A stretch of 64,000 bases of DNA from Polynucleobacter sp. AP-Ainpum-60-G11 (GTDB taxonomy: Bacteria > Pseudomonadota > Gammaproteobacteria > Burkholderiales > Burkholderiaceae): assembly GCF_018688375.1 (NCBI RefSeq), contig NZ_CP061318.1, positions 310,001 to 374,000 of the forward strand. The letters run 5' to 3'. The position numbers and the translations under genes were made by a program. The notes beneath the pieces were generated by a model. It was given only the letters and a program-made list of their open reading frames with translations, searched no databases and was not told the DNA's origin. Positions 52,581 to 62,078 of the stretch are shown piece after piece (position 1 is the first letter of the stretch; the number at the start of each line of letters is the position of its first letter).

Positions 52581-53612
52581 ATGTCTAAACCATCAAGACT
52601 TAATCAACTTATAGCAAGCGTAACCGAGGATGTTGTAGCACATCCCGCTGATCTGACGCGCCATTACATGGGTAAGCTGAATATTTCCAGGGTTGGCGCA
52701 AATAACTATATTAAACAGCTAGAGGAGCAGGGTTGGATTGCCAGAAGTGGGCCATCTACAAGGCCTTTGTTTAGTCCTGGGTATCAAAGGCATGTCTCAA
52801 GGCTCTACGAAATCGAAAATCTTGAGGAGGATCTGGTTTGGGCTAAGGAATTTAGGCCATATTTCAGCCTTGCACCAAATGTCTTTAATATCGTAAATCA
52901 TGGCTTTACCGAGATGTTAAATAATGCAATTGACCACTCTGGAGGGAGTGAGGTTTTTATTTGGGCTCGGCAAACCGAAACCCGTTTTACATTGGCTATA
53001 TCTGACAATGGAATTGGCATATTCGCAAAAATCGCTACCGCACTTAATTTGCCAGATATGCGACAAGCTCTTTTTGAGCTGTCAAAGGGTAAATTTACAA
53101 CCGACCCAAGTAGGCATAGTGGTGAGGGCGTATTTTTTACTTCTCGGATGTTTGATTGGTTTGAAATAAATGCTAATAACTTAGAGTTCCATCACGATCA
53201 AAAGCTTGTGGAGGATGTATTGCATGAAGCAAAGGGGATATTTCCTGATGGAACAGTTGTCTTTATGAGTATTGCTTTAGATAGCATGCGAACTACAGCC
53301 GATGTCTATGCGGAATATACAAATGCTCCCGATGATTTTGATTTTTCTAAAACCGTGGTTCCAATGAAGCTTGCGCAGTATGGGGAAGAGCATTTGGTTT
53401 CGAGGTCCCAGGCAAAAAGATTGATAGCGCGATTTGATAGGTTTAAAAGGGTGGTGCTTAATTTTGATGGGGTGCAAGAAATTGGTCAGGCATTTGCGGA
53501 TGAAATTTTCAGGGTTTATGCCAATGAGCACCCCGATGTCGAGTTGATACCAGAAAAGATGACTAAACAAGTTCAGGGTATGTGGTTGAGGGCTGTGGCT
53601 CCAAGAATTTAG
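52581..53612 (+). CDS. HTH-GHKL ATPase-STAS-like (DUF4325) protein
   Basis: A 343-aa three-domain protein. Residues 1-60 are a winged-helix module (NISRVGANNYIKQLEEQGWI). Residues 100-215 are a GHKL ATPase with N box EMLNNAIDHSGG, G1 SDNGIGI and G2 HSGEGVFF. Residues 255-343 form a STAS-like DUF4325 domain (VLNFDGVQEIGQAFADEIFR). No His phosphoacceptor is seen, so it is more like an anti-sigma or switch kinase of the SpoIIAB kind joined to its own STAS partner. It is transcribed away from the tns operon, next to the right end, as cargo or as a regulator. Confidence 0.82.
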   Translation: MSKPSRLNQLIASVTEDVVAHPADLTRHYMGKLNISRVGANNYIKQLEEQGWIARSGPSTRPLFSPGYQRHVSRLYEIENLEEDLVWAKEFRPYFSLAPNVFNIVNHGFTEMLNNAIDHSGGSEVFIWARQTETRFTLAISDNGIGIFAKIATALNLPDMRQALFELSKGKFTTDPSRHSGEGVFFTSRMFDWFEINANNLEFHHDQKLVEDVLHEAKGIFPDGTVVFMSIALDSMRTTADVYAEYTNAPDDFDFSKTVVPMKLAQYGEEHLVSRSQAKRLIARFDRFKRVVLNFDGVQEIGQAFADEIFRVYANEHPDVELIPEKMTKQVQGMWLRAVAPRI

Positions 53613-53683
53613 TGAATTTCACTATAGGTAGTTGTTGCGTTTCTCATTCTGACTATTAGTAGATGATTTAACGTTTTTATTGC
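53613..53683. other. Short gap between cargo gene and right-end repeats
   Basis: AT-rich spacer of about 70 bp. No terminator hairpin or open frame is evident. It separates the GHKL-STAS gene from the right-end TnsB sites. Confidence 0.5.
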
Positions 53684-53740
53684 TTGCAATTTATGGGGTC
53701 CAAACTTGCAGCTTATGGGGTCTAAATTGCAATTTATGCG
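53684..53740 (-). repeat. Three TnsB-type binding repeats, right end
   Basis: TTGCAATTTATGGGGTC (53684), TTGCAGCTTATGGGGTC (53706) and TTGCAATTTATGCG (53727) repeat at 21-22 bp spacing and are inverted relative to the left-end sites (TAAGTTGCAA). The tighter spacing than at the left end resembles the asymmetric ends of Tn7. Confidence 0.83.
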
Positions 53741-53750
53741 TAAACGCACA
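53727..53750 (-). repeat. Right terminal inverted repeat
   Basis: On the minus strand it reads TGTGCGTTTACGCATAAATT and ends GCAA, matching 20 of 24 positions of the left terminus. It ends in ACA on the plus strand, directly followed by CCCAAAA. Confidence 0.85.
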
Positions 53751-53757
53751 CCCAAAA
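53751..53757. repeat. Right copy of 7-bp flanking direct repeat
   Basis: CCCAAAA directly after the ACA terminus, identical to the seven bases before the left terminus at 45740-45746. Probable target-site duplication. Confidence 0.65.
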
Positions 53758-54025
53758 ATAGTAAAAAAATTGGATTTTGAGCCCTTTTTTATTATATGAA
53801 ATAAGTCCCCACTAACTTCTATAAGTTATTGAAGTTAAAGGGTTAAATATCTATCTAAGTCCCTATATTAGGGATCTTACTTATTTCAAGACCTAGAAGT
53901 TATGGAAATAGAGTTCTTTATTCTTGACTTGATATAAGAACCTTCTTAGGATGGCTCATGTTTATTACTTATTGCATCGCAACATAAATCAGATCTTCGA
54001 TTTTTGGAGTGTTGCAAAACCATAA
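53758..54025. other. AT-rich flank right of the transposon
   Basis: About 270 bp before the lytic transglycosylase gene. It contains small inverted repeats (TCCCTATATTAGGGA near 53862) but no coding frame, tRNA or strong terminator that I can support. It probably carries the transglycosylase promoter. Confidence 0.5.
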
Positions 54026-55009
54026 ATGATTAAAAGTTTTTCTGCCAATTTGAGTGACACACAACTAGCGCAGCCCGTAACGGCTGGTGCCAAAGAGTTG
54101 CTAGCTCACGCCCTCTCACCTGTCTACCGGGTGATGAACGGCCTATTGATTGTGAGTGTTTTCATGATTGTGGGGCTCTGGCTATCTGGCAATGGCACCC
54201 AAGCTGGTGCATTTGATTTGGCTCGCATCCTGGTCCCGGATGAGGCTCGCCATATGGTTTGGCAGAATGGTTTTGGGGTGCTCGATCAGTATCAAGAGGA
54301 GGCTCCTAAGGCTCTAGCCGATAAAGAAATCACTAATGTGATCTACGGAAAGCCTGCGCCTGCCTCTAGCACTGGCCTGACAAGCGCCAAGCAGCAAACG
54401 GTTGCCTTATTGATGCCCTCAGTGGCTCATGCCCAAGTCAAGCCGATTTCGCATTTATCGGACCGTATCCCGGCGTCAAAAATTGATCCTCAAGCACTCG
54501 ATTCCAAGTTGATGGTATCCATCCAGAATCAACGTGCGGTAGCTGACTTCTTTGAAAAAAAATACAAGTTAGATCGCGCCAAGATTGAGGAATATGTTTC
54601 TAACACGGTGTTGATTGCAAAAGAGGTCAACATTGATCCAGTCCTCTTGCTTGCCGTGATTTCAGTAGAGTCAAACTTCAATCCATTGACAAAAAGTCAT
54701 GCCGGTGCGGAAGGTTTGATGCAGGTGATGACTGCGATTCACAAAGATAAGTATGCCTTGTATGGTGGCGCGAATGATGCGATTAAACCTGAAGTGAATA
54801 TTCGAGTTGGCGCTTATATCTTGAAGTACTTGATCGCAACTAGTGGCTCATTACGTAATGGCTTGAAATACTATGTTGGTGCTGCAAATGCAGAGACAGA
54901 CGGTGGCTACACCGACAAAGTAATGGCTGAAAGAAATCGTCTAATTAGTTTATGCCAGCCAGCAACGCAAAATAAAGTAAGCCCAAGTGATAAGAATTTG
55001 AATTCATAA
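54026..55009 (+). CDS. Membrane-anchored lytic transglycosylase (SLT domain)
   Basis: A 327-aa protein with one N-terminal membrane helix (VMNGLLIVSVFMIVGLWLSG) and a periplasmic C-terminal SLT domain. The catalytic Glu is in LLAVISVESNFNPLTKSHAG, and EGLMQVMTAIHKDKY plus GAYILKYLIA complete the fold. It cleaves peptidoglycan glycan strands, forming 1,6-anhydro ends. The 150-residue linker has no recognised domain. A hairpin terminator follows at 55037. Confidence 0.88.
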   Translation: MIKSFSANLSDTQLAQPVTAGAKELLAHALSPVYRVMNGLLIVSVFMIVGLWLSGNGTQAGAFDLARILVPDEARHMVWQNGFGVLDQYQEEAPKALADKEITNVIYGKPAPASSTGLTSAKQQTVALLMPSVAHAQVKPISHLSDRIPASKIDPQALDSKLMVSIQNQRAVADFFEKKYKLDRAKIEEYVSNTVLIAKEVNIDPVLLLAVISVESNFNPLTKSHAGAEGLMQVMTAIHKDKYALYGGANDAIKPEVNIRVGAYILKYLIATSGSLRNGLKYYVGAANAETDGGYTDKVMAERNRLISLCQPATQNKVSPSDKNLNS

Positions 55010-55036
55010 GTTCACCACTTTGTTCTTAGGAAAAAT

Positions 55037-55061
55037 AAAGGCCACTCGATGAGTGGCCTTA
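55037..55061. terminator. Bidirectional terminator between transglycosylase and FKBP genes
   Basis: AAAGGCCACTC, loop GAT, then GAGTGGCCTTA forms a strong stem between the converging genes, with A/T-rich flanks on both sides. Confidence 0.82.
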
Positions 55062-55085
55062 TTACTTGCAGATGCATGCTTGGAA

Positions 55086-55433
55086 TTAATTGACTCCGTG
55101 TAGCTCTACATCAAATACCAAGGTCGCATTTGGGGGAATCACACCACCAGCACCACGTGGTCCATAACCCATCTCCGAAGGGATAATCAGGGTACGTTTA
55201 CCGCCAACTTTCATACCCTGCACACCTTGGTCCCAGCCTTTAATAACATGGCCAGCTCCTAGGGGAAAGCTAAAAAACTGACCGCGATCGAGGGAGCTAT
55301 CAAACTTCTGGCCTTTGTGATCCGGCGCATTCTCGTCAAATAACCACCCGGTGTAATGCACATCTACTTCATTCCCAGCAACAGCTTCTGCGCCATCACC
55401 AACAACGGTATCTATTTTTTGGAGTTCGCTCAC
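55086..55433 (-). CDS. FKBP-type peptidyl-prolyl cis-trans isomerase
   Basis: A 115-aa single-domain FKBP. VDVHYTGWLFDENAPDHKGQ, FPLGAGHVIKGWDQGVQGMK and MGYGPRGAGGVIPPNATLVF are the canonical binding-pocket motifs. It speeds proline isomerisation in protein folding and lacks a signal peptide, so it is cytoplasmic. The frame is open further upstream, but GTG 55433 (SELQKIDTVVGDG) follows AGAGGAAG and gives the usual length. It diverges from the DUF6352 gene. Confidence 0.92.
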   Translation of the reverse strand: MSELQKIDTVVGDGAEAVAGNEVDVHYTGWLFDENAPDHKGQKFDSSLDRGQFFSFPLGAGHVIKGWDQGVQGMKVGGKRTLIIPSEMGYGPRGAGGVIPPNATLVFDVELHGVN

Positions 55434-55508
55434 GTTTATCTTCCTCTTTGGCTGAAATTGAAGGGCTAGTATATTCTGAGCGTAATCTTTTTGTTCGAGC
55501 AAACCAAC

Positions 55509-56525
55509 ATGACAAACTTCTGGCCACATTCAGCGTATCAAACCCTTGCAGTGGGCTCGGACAATCAATTGCTAGTGACAGATGATTTTCTGCGTACTTA
55601 CTTATTGCGCCCGGAATTAAAACTCGTCCCGGAGTCTTGCGATGCTGAGCGCGCTCTTCATCAGTGCTTGAGTGAGAACCCCCGAGCAACTATCGCTGAT
55701 CAAGAAATTACTGCGATGGCAGATCCGGATATTCAAGTGAACTATCAAGTTTGGCTCAGGTATCGAACCAAGCTATTGGCGGCTAGCTCCTTAGAGAACT
55801 TCTATATGAGCTTGTTTAAGGGTGATGGCGTGGATGTGCCGCCATTGTTTATTGCTCAGTTGGCGCAAATATTTATTCGACATATTTTGGGCGAGGATTG
55901 CAATCCTCTGGATGCTCGCATGGGAGAGATTTTCTTCCGGACTCAAAAGATCACTGTACTAGAAGATGGCGTTGTGATGGGCGCGGATGATGAGGTGGTA
56001 ACTCGCAATGCGCAAGCCGGTGAGACTGGCAACATTCTCGACCTCCTTAAGAGCAAGTCGATGTCCATGCGCTCGATCGATTTAGATGTGCTGCATGAAG
56101 AAAATGCGGATCTGTATTGGGAGAAGAATGAGGATCATGATTTTGCAGTGCAGCTGAACTTTGGTCAGCCACCTATTAATCATTTTTGCCACGTCCTTGA
56201 AAAATGGGTGCAACACTTTTTAGGCGCTCAAGTTCGCGTTACCCCAATGCAGCAAATTACGGACCCCAAATGGTCTTGGCATGTTGGTTTAGATGCTGCG
56301 GCAACTGATATTTTGAACAAGCTTTACAACAAGGAGCCGGTAGATTCTGAGGAACTTGAAAAGGTTATTTGTTTATTCCGTTTGGACTTTATTGATGAGG
56401 CTGCTGTCACTCAATCTCAAGCTGGAAAACCGGTTTATTTAGCGATTGCCATGAATGATGAAAAGCAGCTCAAACTGAAGCCGCAAAACTTACTCTTCAA
56501 TTTGCCCTTAGCTAAAGCATCCTAA
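55509..56525 (+). CDS. DUF6352 family protein
   Basis: A 338-aa soluble protein starting MTNFWPHSAYQTLAVGSDNQ. FLRTYLLRPELKLVPESC and the later NFYMSLFKGDGVDVPPLFI segment are, as I recall, typical of DUF6352, found in Burkholderiales. No function is known to me and no catalytic motif is apparent. The frame is open six codons earlier, but ATG 55509 is the family start. The last four bases overlap the convergent MFS transporter gene. Confidence 0.78.
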   Translation: MTNFWPHSAYQTLAVGSDNQLLVTDDFLRTYLLRPELKLVPESCDAERALHQCLSENPRATIADQEITAMADPDIQVNYQVWLRYRTKLLAASSLENFYMSLFKGDGVDVPPLFIAQLAQIFIRHILGEDCNPLDARMGEIFFRTQKITVLEDGVVMGADDEVVTRNAQAGETGNILDLLKSKSMSMRSIDLDVLHEENADLYWEKNEDHDFAVQLNFGQPPINHFCHVLEKWVQHFLGAQVRVTPMQQITDPKWSWHVGLDAAATDILNKLYNKEPVDSEELEKVICLFRLDFIDEAAVTQSQAGKPVYLAIAMNDEKQLKLKPQNLLFNLPLAKAS

Positions 56526-57724
56526 GTAGCGGAAGCTGCATTAGTTTTCTTGCGATTGGCGCTCAGCCAAATCAAAGCAGCTGCTGTGACTGCAACAGGA
56601 AGCAGTGATCCCAGGTTTAGGATATTCCAGCCCTGCGAGGTGATGAGCGCTCCAGAGCCAAAGGAAGTGAAAGCCATGGTACCGAACACAAAAAAGTTAA
56701 TGGCAGCCTGAGCTTTGTCACGCTCTTCAGGTCGATAGGCGGTCATCGCAAGAGACGTGGAACCAGTAAATAAAAAGTTCCAGCCAACACCCAATAAAAA
56801 TAGTGCAATTAAAAATTGGTGAAACTCGACGCCAGTCAGTGCAATCGCAATACATAGTAGATTGAGGATCACTCCAACACCCATAATCTTGAGAGTGCCA
56901 AAGCGCTGAATGAGTGAGCCAGTAAAGAAGCCAGGTGCGAACATACCAATAACATGCCATTCCAAGACCAGCGCTGTATCTGAAAAAGGGATGCCACAAA
57001 TTTGCATGGCGAGCGGAGTTGCCGCCATGAGTAGGTTCATGACGCCGTAGCCCAAAGAGGCGCCGATCACAGCCACCATAAAGACGGGTTGTCTAAGAAT
57101 AGTCTTCAGATCCCTACCATCAGAAAGCGAGTGCTGGGTTTTGAACTCTTCCGGGAAATGGATGAACTGCATCACGATGATCCCAATAAAGCCAGCAATC
57201 GAAAGGGTGAGATAAGCACCCAAGAAGGCGGTATCAAAGAAGTCTTTAGTCCATGAGGCCAGGTTGGGTCCAATGACGGCCCCAAGGATTCCGCCGGCCA
57301 GCACCCAAGAGACTGCCTTATCCCTCTGGCTGACAACGGTTAGCTCGGCAGCTGCAAATCGATAGAGTTGCCCATTGGCGCTGTAATAGCCCGCAATAAA
57401 GGTGCCCAGCACAAGTAGCCAGAAATTCTTGGAGATGGCTGCATAGGCGCACAGGAGCGCTGAAAAGACCGCTACTAAGAGACCCAATTGAAAAGAAATC
57501 TTGCGACCAAAGTAATTTTGGGATTTGGCCACAATCGAGGTGGAGAATGCGCCGCCCACAACATAGCCCATCACGGGTAGGGTGGCCATCCAGGCAACCG
57601 GGCTCAGACTGAGTCCAACCAGGCCATTAATGGCAATAAAGGTCACATTATTAGTTAAAAACAAGCCTTGGCAAAGGATCAACAGAACAAGGTTTTTGTT
57701 GAGCAGAGGGTGCTTGTTAGTCAT
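56522..57724 (-). CDS. Major facilitator superfamily transporter
   Basis: A 400-aa transporter with twelve hydrophobic segments. SQNYFGRKISFQLGLLVAVF is the loop 2-3 motif A region, and SLIQRFGTLKIMGVGVILNL is its repeat in the second half. The substrate is not predictable; the overall look is of a small-molecule efflux protein (COG2814/YfcJ-like). It is monocistronic and converges with the DUF6352 gene. Confidence 0.85.
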   Translation of the reverse strand: MTNKHPLLNKNLVLLILCQGLFLTNNVTFIAINGLVGLSLSPVAWMATLPVMGYVVGGAFSTSIVAKSQNYFGRKISFQLGLLVAVFSALLCAYAAISKNFWLLVLGTFIAGYYSANGQLYRFAAAELTVVSQRDKAVSWVLAGGILGAVIGPNLASWTKDFFDTAFLGAYLTLSIAGFIGIIVMQFIHFPEEFKTQHSLSDGRDLKTILRQPVFMVAVIGASLGYGVMNLLMAATPLAMQICGIPFSDTALVLEWHVIGMFAPGFFTGSLIQRFGTLKIMGVGVILNLLCIAIALTGVEFHQFLIALFLLGVGWNFLFTGSTSLAMTAYRPEERDKAQAAINFFVFGTMAFTSFGSGALITSQGWNILNLGSLLPVAVTAAALIWLSANRKKTNAASAT

Positions 57725-57975
57725 GTATCGCAGTTTACGTTGTCAGTGGATGGGGGATTGGCTTGGTGGATTCCCTTAAATTGACCGACTTCAGTCAATT
57801 TGGCGCCCAATTCCCCCTAATTTACTGGGGTCGATGATTTAAAATGGATGTCTCGGTCCAGTGCGTGAAATTACACCCAAGACAGCCAAAAGCGCCTGAA
57901 GTGTTGCGTGCGGAATACGAGAGTGGTTCGGTATAAGACCGAGCCCTAATATTTATCAATATCGAGGAAACATCA

Positions 57976-60210
57976 ATGGCTTCAGAGAAATCAAAGATCA
58001 TTTACACGCTGACAGACGAAGCGCCCTTATTGGCGACCTGTGCATTTTTACCAATCATTCGTACATTTACAGCGCCAGCTGGAGTACAGGTTGTTGAGAG
58101 CGACATTTCTGTTGCGGCACGTATCTTGGCGGAGTTCTCCGATTGCCTAACTGCTGAGCAGAAAGTTCCTGATAATTTGGCTGAGCTTGGCCGCATGACT
58201 TTATTGCCTGATACCAACATTATTAAGTTGCCTAACATCAGTGCCTCAGTTCCACAATTGCTCGCTGCAATCAAAGAATTGCAATCTAAGGGTTACAAGA
58301 TTCCTGATTTCCCAGAAGATCCTAAGGATGATGCTGAAAAATCAATCCGTACCCGCTATTCCAAATGCCTAGGTAGTGCAGTAAACCCAGTATTGCGCGA
58401 AGGTAATTCTGATCGCCGTGCACCGAATGCGGTTAAGCGTTATGCCCGCAAGAATCCACACTCGATGGGTGATTGGAGTCAAGCTTCCCGTACGCACGTA
58501 TCCCACATGCATGGCGGTGACTTCTACGCTGGTGAGAAGTCAATGACCATGACTAAAGCATGTGATGTGAAGATGGACTTAGTAACGAAGAGCGGCAAGA
58601 CGATTGTTCTTAAGCCAAAAGTCTCCTTGCTTGCTGGCGAAATCATTGACAGCATGTACATGAGTAAGAAAGCACTTTGCGAATTCTACGAAAAAGAGAT
58701 CGAAGATGCTTACAAGACTGGCATGATGTTGTCCTTGCACGTGAAGGCAACCATGATGAAGGTGTCACACCCAATCGTGTTCGGTCACGCAGTCAAGATT
58801 TTCTATAAAGATGCATTCGAAAAGCACGCCAAGTTGTTTGAAGAGTTAGGCGTTAATCCTAACAACGGTATGAGCAGCTTGTATGACAAGATCAAAACTT
58901 TGCCAGAATCTAAGCGCGAAGAAATCATTCAAGATTTGCATGCTTGCCATGAGCACCGCCCAGCATTGGCGATGGTGGATTCTGCTAAAGGTATCACCAA
59001 CCTCCATTCACCAAGCGATGTGATTGTGGATGCATCGATGCCAGCCATGATTCGTGTTGGCGGCAAGATGTGGGGTGCTGATGGCCGTTTGCATGACACC
59101 AAGGCAGTGATTCCAGAAAGTACCTTTGCCCGTATTTACCAAGAGATGATTAACTTCTGTAAGACTCACGGTAACTTCGATCCAAAAACGATGGGTACGG
59201 TGCCGAACGTGGGCTTGATGGCTCAGCAGGCAGAAGAGTACGGCTCACATGACAAGACTTTTGAAATTCCTGAAGCTGGTGTAGCCCGCATTGTTGCTGA
59301 TGACGGCACAGTATTGCTTGAGCAGAATGTAGAAGAAGGTGATATCTGGCGTATGTGTCAGGTTAAAGATGCGCCGATTCGTGACTGGGTCAAGTTGGCA
59401 GTCAACCGCGCACGCTTATCCAATACTCCAGCAGTGTTCTGGTTGGATGAGTACCGTCCACATGAAGCGGAGTTGATTAAGAAGGTACAAACCTATCTGA
59501 AAGATTACGATTTGACTGGTGTAGATATTCAGATCATGTCTCAAACTCGTGCAATGCGCTTTACATTGGAGCGCGTGATTCGTGGCAAAGATACGATCTC
59601 TGTGACAGGTAACATCCTGCGTGATTACCTCACTGACTTGTTCCCAATTATGGAGCTTGGTACTAGCGCCAAAATGTTGTCTATCGTGCCGTTGATGGCG
59701 GGCGGTGGCCTCTTCGAAACTGGAGCAGGCGGTTCTGCTCCGAAACACGTGCAGCAGTTAGTTGAAGAGAATCATTTGCGTTGGGATTCTTTAGGTGAGT
59801 TCTTGGCCTTAGCCGTTTCATTGGAGGATATTGGCGATAAAACCAATAATCCAAAGGTGAAGATTTTGGCTCGCACTCTGGATGAAGCTACCGGTACATT
59901 ATTGGATAACAATAAGTCACCATCGCCACGTACTGGTGAGTTGGATAACCGCGGTAGCCAGTTCTACTTGGCAATGTACTGGGCTCAAGCCTTGGCTGCA
60001 CAAACTGAAGACAAAGAGCTGCAAGCTCACTTTGCTCCGATTGCAAAAGCTTTGACTGAGAACGAGCAAAAGATTGTTGCTGAGCTCAAAGCGGTACAAG
60101 GTAAGCCAGCGGATATTGGTGGCTACTTTATGCCTGATCAAGCCAAGTTCAAAGCAGTGATGTGCCCAAGCACGACACTGAATGACATCTTGAAAAAAGC
60201 AGCAGCATAA
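57976..60210 (+). CDS. icd: NADP-dependent isocitrate dehydrogenase, monomeric type
   Basis: A 744-aa monomeric IDH (IDH-II), which oxidises isocitrate to 2-oxoglutarate in the TCA cycle, making NADPH. Length and motifs fit: [20 protein letters not shown] at the start, [20 protein letters not shown] for substrate binding, FYKDAFEKH and [15 protein letters not shown]. The smaller dimeric Icd is unrelated in sequence. GAGGAAACATCA gives a strong ribosome site and a hairpin terminator follows at 60227. Codons are those of a highly expressed gene. Confidence 0.95.
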   Translation: MASEKSKIIYTLTDEAPLLATCAFLPIIRTFTAPAGVQVVESDISVAARILAEFSDCLTAEQKVPDNLAELGRMTLLPDTNIIKLPNISASVPQLLAAIKELQSKGYKIPDFPEDPKDDAEKSIRTRYSKCLGSAVNPVLREGNSDRRAPNAVKRYARKNPHSMGDWSQASRTHVSHMHGGDFYAGEKSMTMTKACDVKMDLVTKSGKTIVLKPKVSLLAGEIIDSMYMSKKALCEFYEKEIEDAYKTGMMLSLHVKATMMKVSHPIVFGHAVKIFYKDAFEKHAKLFEELGVNPNNGMSSLYDKIKTLPESKREEIIQDLHACHEHRPALAMVDSAKGITNLHSPSDVIVDASMPAMIRVGGKMWGADGRLHDTKAVIPESTFARIYQEMINFCKTHGNFDPKTMGTVPNVGLMAQQAEEYGSHDKTFEIPEAGVARIVADDGTVLLEQNVEEGDIWRMCQVKDAPIRDWVKLAVNRARLSNTPAVFWLDEYRPHEAELIKKVQTYLKDYDLTGVDIQIMSQTRAMRFTLERVIRGKDTISVTGNILRDYLTDLFPIMELGTSAKMLSIVPLMAGGGLFETGAGGSAPKHVQQLVEENHLRWDSLGEFLALAVSLEDIGDKTNNPKVKILARTLDEATGTLLDNNKSPSPRTGELDNRGSQFYLAMYWAQALAAQTEDKELQAHFAPIAKALTENEQKIVAELKAVQGKPADIGGYFMPDQAKFKAVMCPSTTLNDILKKAAA

Positions 60211-60226
60211 GCTGAGTGAGTTTCAC

Positions 60227-60258
60227 AAAAAAGGCAAACCACACGGTTTGCCTTTTTT
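60227..60258 (+). terminator. Rho-independent terminator after icd
   Basis: AAAAAAGGCAAACC, loop ACAC, GGTTTGCCTTTTTT: a 14-bp perfect stem with A and T runs on either side, so it should also stop minus-strand transcripts of the gene at 60279. Confidence 0.93.
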
Positions 60259-60278
60259 CTTATGCACAACGGAAATAC

Positions 60279-61073
60279 TTATGCATTCATATACTGTTCT
60301 TCTTGATACGTACTGACCCATTGCGGTCTGTATACCAAAAGAATAGCCAGCAGCATTCCTGAAAGCGAGCCCTCCATAAAAGAGAGGACGAGCAAGCCTA
60401 AAAACCAGCCTAAGGGGTCACTAGTTCCAAATGAACTTATCTGAAAGATCTGCTGTAAGCCAAAAATGAGGAGGCCAGTCACAAAGGTGCTGATGAAGGC
60501 GGCTAAATAGCCATTGCCTAAGATGAGAATAAACAAGTGTTTAGGTAGAAGCTTCTGAACGGCCTTCATCACACCACAAGCTACCAAAGCCGGAATGACG
60601 CTGACTAGCACGTAATGCCGTGAGGCTTCGACTAAGTCTCCGCTAATACCAAACACCCCCACCAAGGCGACGATAAACAGCAGGGTAATGGCGCTCCAGA
60701 ATCCAAATAAGGCAACTAGGAGTGAGGCACCAAAAAAATGAAAGGACAGATCAATCAAGTTATCGATATTGCTATTAGGGAGGTGGGCGCGAAGATTCCA
60801 GGCGAGCGCTAATAGCAGGACGCAGGAAATGAAGATATTTCTGAGGCGAGCTTGCATTAAAACGCCATGACGGCACTTAAAAACACCTAACAAGAAAATG
60901 GCGCTTGCAGACAAAATCCAAGCCATGCTGACCTCATAAAAGGGGGTAAAAGCCTGATTTGACTCGTTTCTATCCAATGGGGGTATTGGATTTAACCCTA
61001 TTACCTGGAGAGGGTTCAGCAATAAATCCTTAAGCGTAGGAGAATGAAACATATTCATCATGCAGTCTGACAT
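60279..61073 (-). CDS. CbiM-like/COG3235-type membrane protein
   Basis: A 264-aa membrane protein with about seven helices. [20 protein letters not shown] and [20 protein letters not shown] followed by the [17 protein letters not shown] segment resemble CbiM/NikM-like permeases or the COG3235 group. If so it could take part in cobalt or nickel uptake, but no ATPase partner is visible. Several ATGs near the N-terminus (61073, 61061, 61058, 61052) leave the start open. It diverges from msrP. Confidence 0.6.
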   Translation of the reverse strand: MSDCMMNMFHSPTLKDLLLNPLQVIGLNPIPPLDRNESNQAFTPFYEVSMAWILSASAIFLLGVFKCRHGVLMQARLRNIFISCVLLLALAWNLRAHLPNSNIDNLIDLSFHFFGASLLVALFGFWSAITLLFIVALVGVFGISGDLVEASRHYVLVSVIPALVACGVMKAVQKLLPKHLFILILGNGYLAAFISTFVTGLLIFGLQQIFQISSFGTSDPLGWFLGLLVLSFMEGSLSGMLLAILLVYRPQWVSTYQEEQYMNA

Positions 61074-61095
61074 CCATCAAAGAGCTATTGATATG

Positions 61096-62055
61096 TACAT
61101 AAACGACCCTAAGCAACTTTCTCAGGAAATTACCCCCAAAGTAGTTTTTGAGGGGCGTCGCGACTTGATTAAAAGTGCTGCCGCCGGCACTTTTGGATTA
61201 GCGCTTGCACCGTGGTTCTCGCGAGAGGCTCTCGCCAGCAATCCTCAAAAGTTACTTGCCACGCTAAACCCAAACTTTGCTTTAAAAGATGAGACTACAA
61301 GTTATAAGTATGTAACCGGCTATAACAATTTCTATGAGTTCGGCACGGATAAGTCGGATCCCGCCGCCTATGCCGAGAGCTTGCAAACTCGGCCATGGAC
61401 AGTCTCAATTGAAGGTTTAGTTAAAAAGCCAGTGACCTTAGATATCGATGCACTGCTCAAACTCGCTCCGATGGAGGAGCGTATTTATCGTATGCGTTGT
61501 GTTGAGGGTTGGTCGATGGTCATCCCTTGGGATGGCTACTCCCTTTCAAAATTACTCAATCAGGTTCAGCCTTTAGGCTCTGCCAAGTATGTTGAATTTA
61601 TTTCCCTGGCAGATCGCAAGCAAATGCCTGGCCTGAAGAGTCAAATTATTGAATGGCCTTATCGCGAGGGCTTGCGTTTAGATGAGGCCATGAACCCACT
61701 GACGTTGCTGACCTTTGGTCTGTATGGAGAAACATTGCCCAAACAAAATGGCGCCCCCGTGCGCATCGTGGTGCCCTGGAAGTATGGCTTTAAGAGCGCT
61801 AAGTCGATTGTCAAAATTCGTTTGACGGAAGAGATGCCTAAGACCAGTTGGAGTCAGTTCGACGCCAGAGAGTATGGCTTTTATTCCAACGTCAATCCTT
61901 TGGTGGATCATCCGCGCTGGAGTCAGGCGACAGAGCGCCGGATTGGTGATTCCAAGGGAGTCTTTGCTCCAAAAATGAAAACCCAAATGTTTAATGGATA
62001 TGGCGATCAGGTGGCGAGCATGTATGCCGGGATGGATTTGAAGAAATTTTATTAA
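61096..62055 (+). CDS. msrP: Protein-methionine-sulfoxide reductase catalytic subunit
   Basis: A 319-aa molybdopterin enzyme (formerly YedY) that repairs oxidised Met in periplasmic proteins. A Tat signal ([18 protein letters not shown]) lies near residue 27. [16 protein letters not shown] contains the Mo-coordinating Cys, and [19 protein letters not shown] is the C-terminal conserved region. ATG 61096 gives the usual family start, with AAAGAG upstream; an ATG at 61060 in the same frame is less likely. It is coupled to msrQ. Confidence 0.93.
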   Translation, partial: YINDPKQLSQEITPKVVFEGRRDLIKSAAAGTFGLALAPWFSREALASNPQKLLATLNPNFALKDETTSYKYVTGYNNFYEFGTDKSDPAAYAESLQTRPWTVSIEGLVKKPVTLDIDALLKLAPMEERIYRMRCVEGWSMVIPWDGYSLSKLLNQVQPLGSAKYVEFISLADRKQMPGLKSQIIEWPYREGLRLDEAMNPLTLLTFGLYGETLPKQNGAPVRIVVPWKYGFKSAKSIVKIRLTEEMPKTSWSQFDAREYGFYSNVNPLVDHPRWSQATERRIGDSKGVFAPKMKTQMFNGYGDQVASMYAGMDLKKFY

Positions 62056-62078
62056 CGCCAAGCGATAAGTAAAGTTTG

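Larger units (their letters stand above)
45747..53750. mobile_element. Tn7-like transposon (8,004 bp), tnsA-tnsB-tnsC-tniQ with two cargo genes
   Basis: The element is bounded by TGTGCG...TGCAA at the left and the matching inverted sequence at the right (20 of 24 positions identical), with CCCAAAA outside both ends. Three TnsB-type repeats containing TAAGTTGCAA or a variant lie in each end. Core genes run on the minus strand: tnsA, tnsB, tnsC and a long tniQ/tnsD. A nuclease-like gene precedes tnsA, and a divergent HTH-GHKL-STAS gene lies by the right end. All catalytic residues appear intact, so it may still move. No tnsE, CRISPR-Cas, or resistance genes are present. Confidence 0.92.

Noticed and set aside
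52581..53612. Sensor histidine kinase
   Set aside because: The ATPase is GHKL-type, but I see no dimerisation/phosphoacceptor His domain; instead there is an N-terminal HTH and a C-terminal STAS-like domain.
45747..53750. CRISPR-associated (CAST-type) transposon
   Set aside because: There are no Cas genes or repeat-spacer array, and TniQ is long and TnsD-like. The element should target without guide RNA.
59416..59748. Minus-strand 110-aa frame within icd
   Set aside because: Antisense to a highly conserved coding region; no family resemblance.
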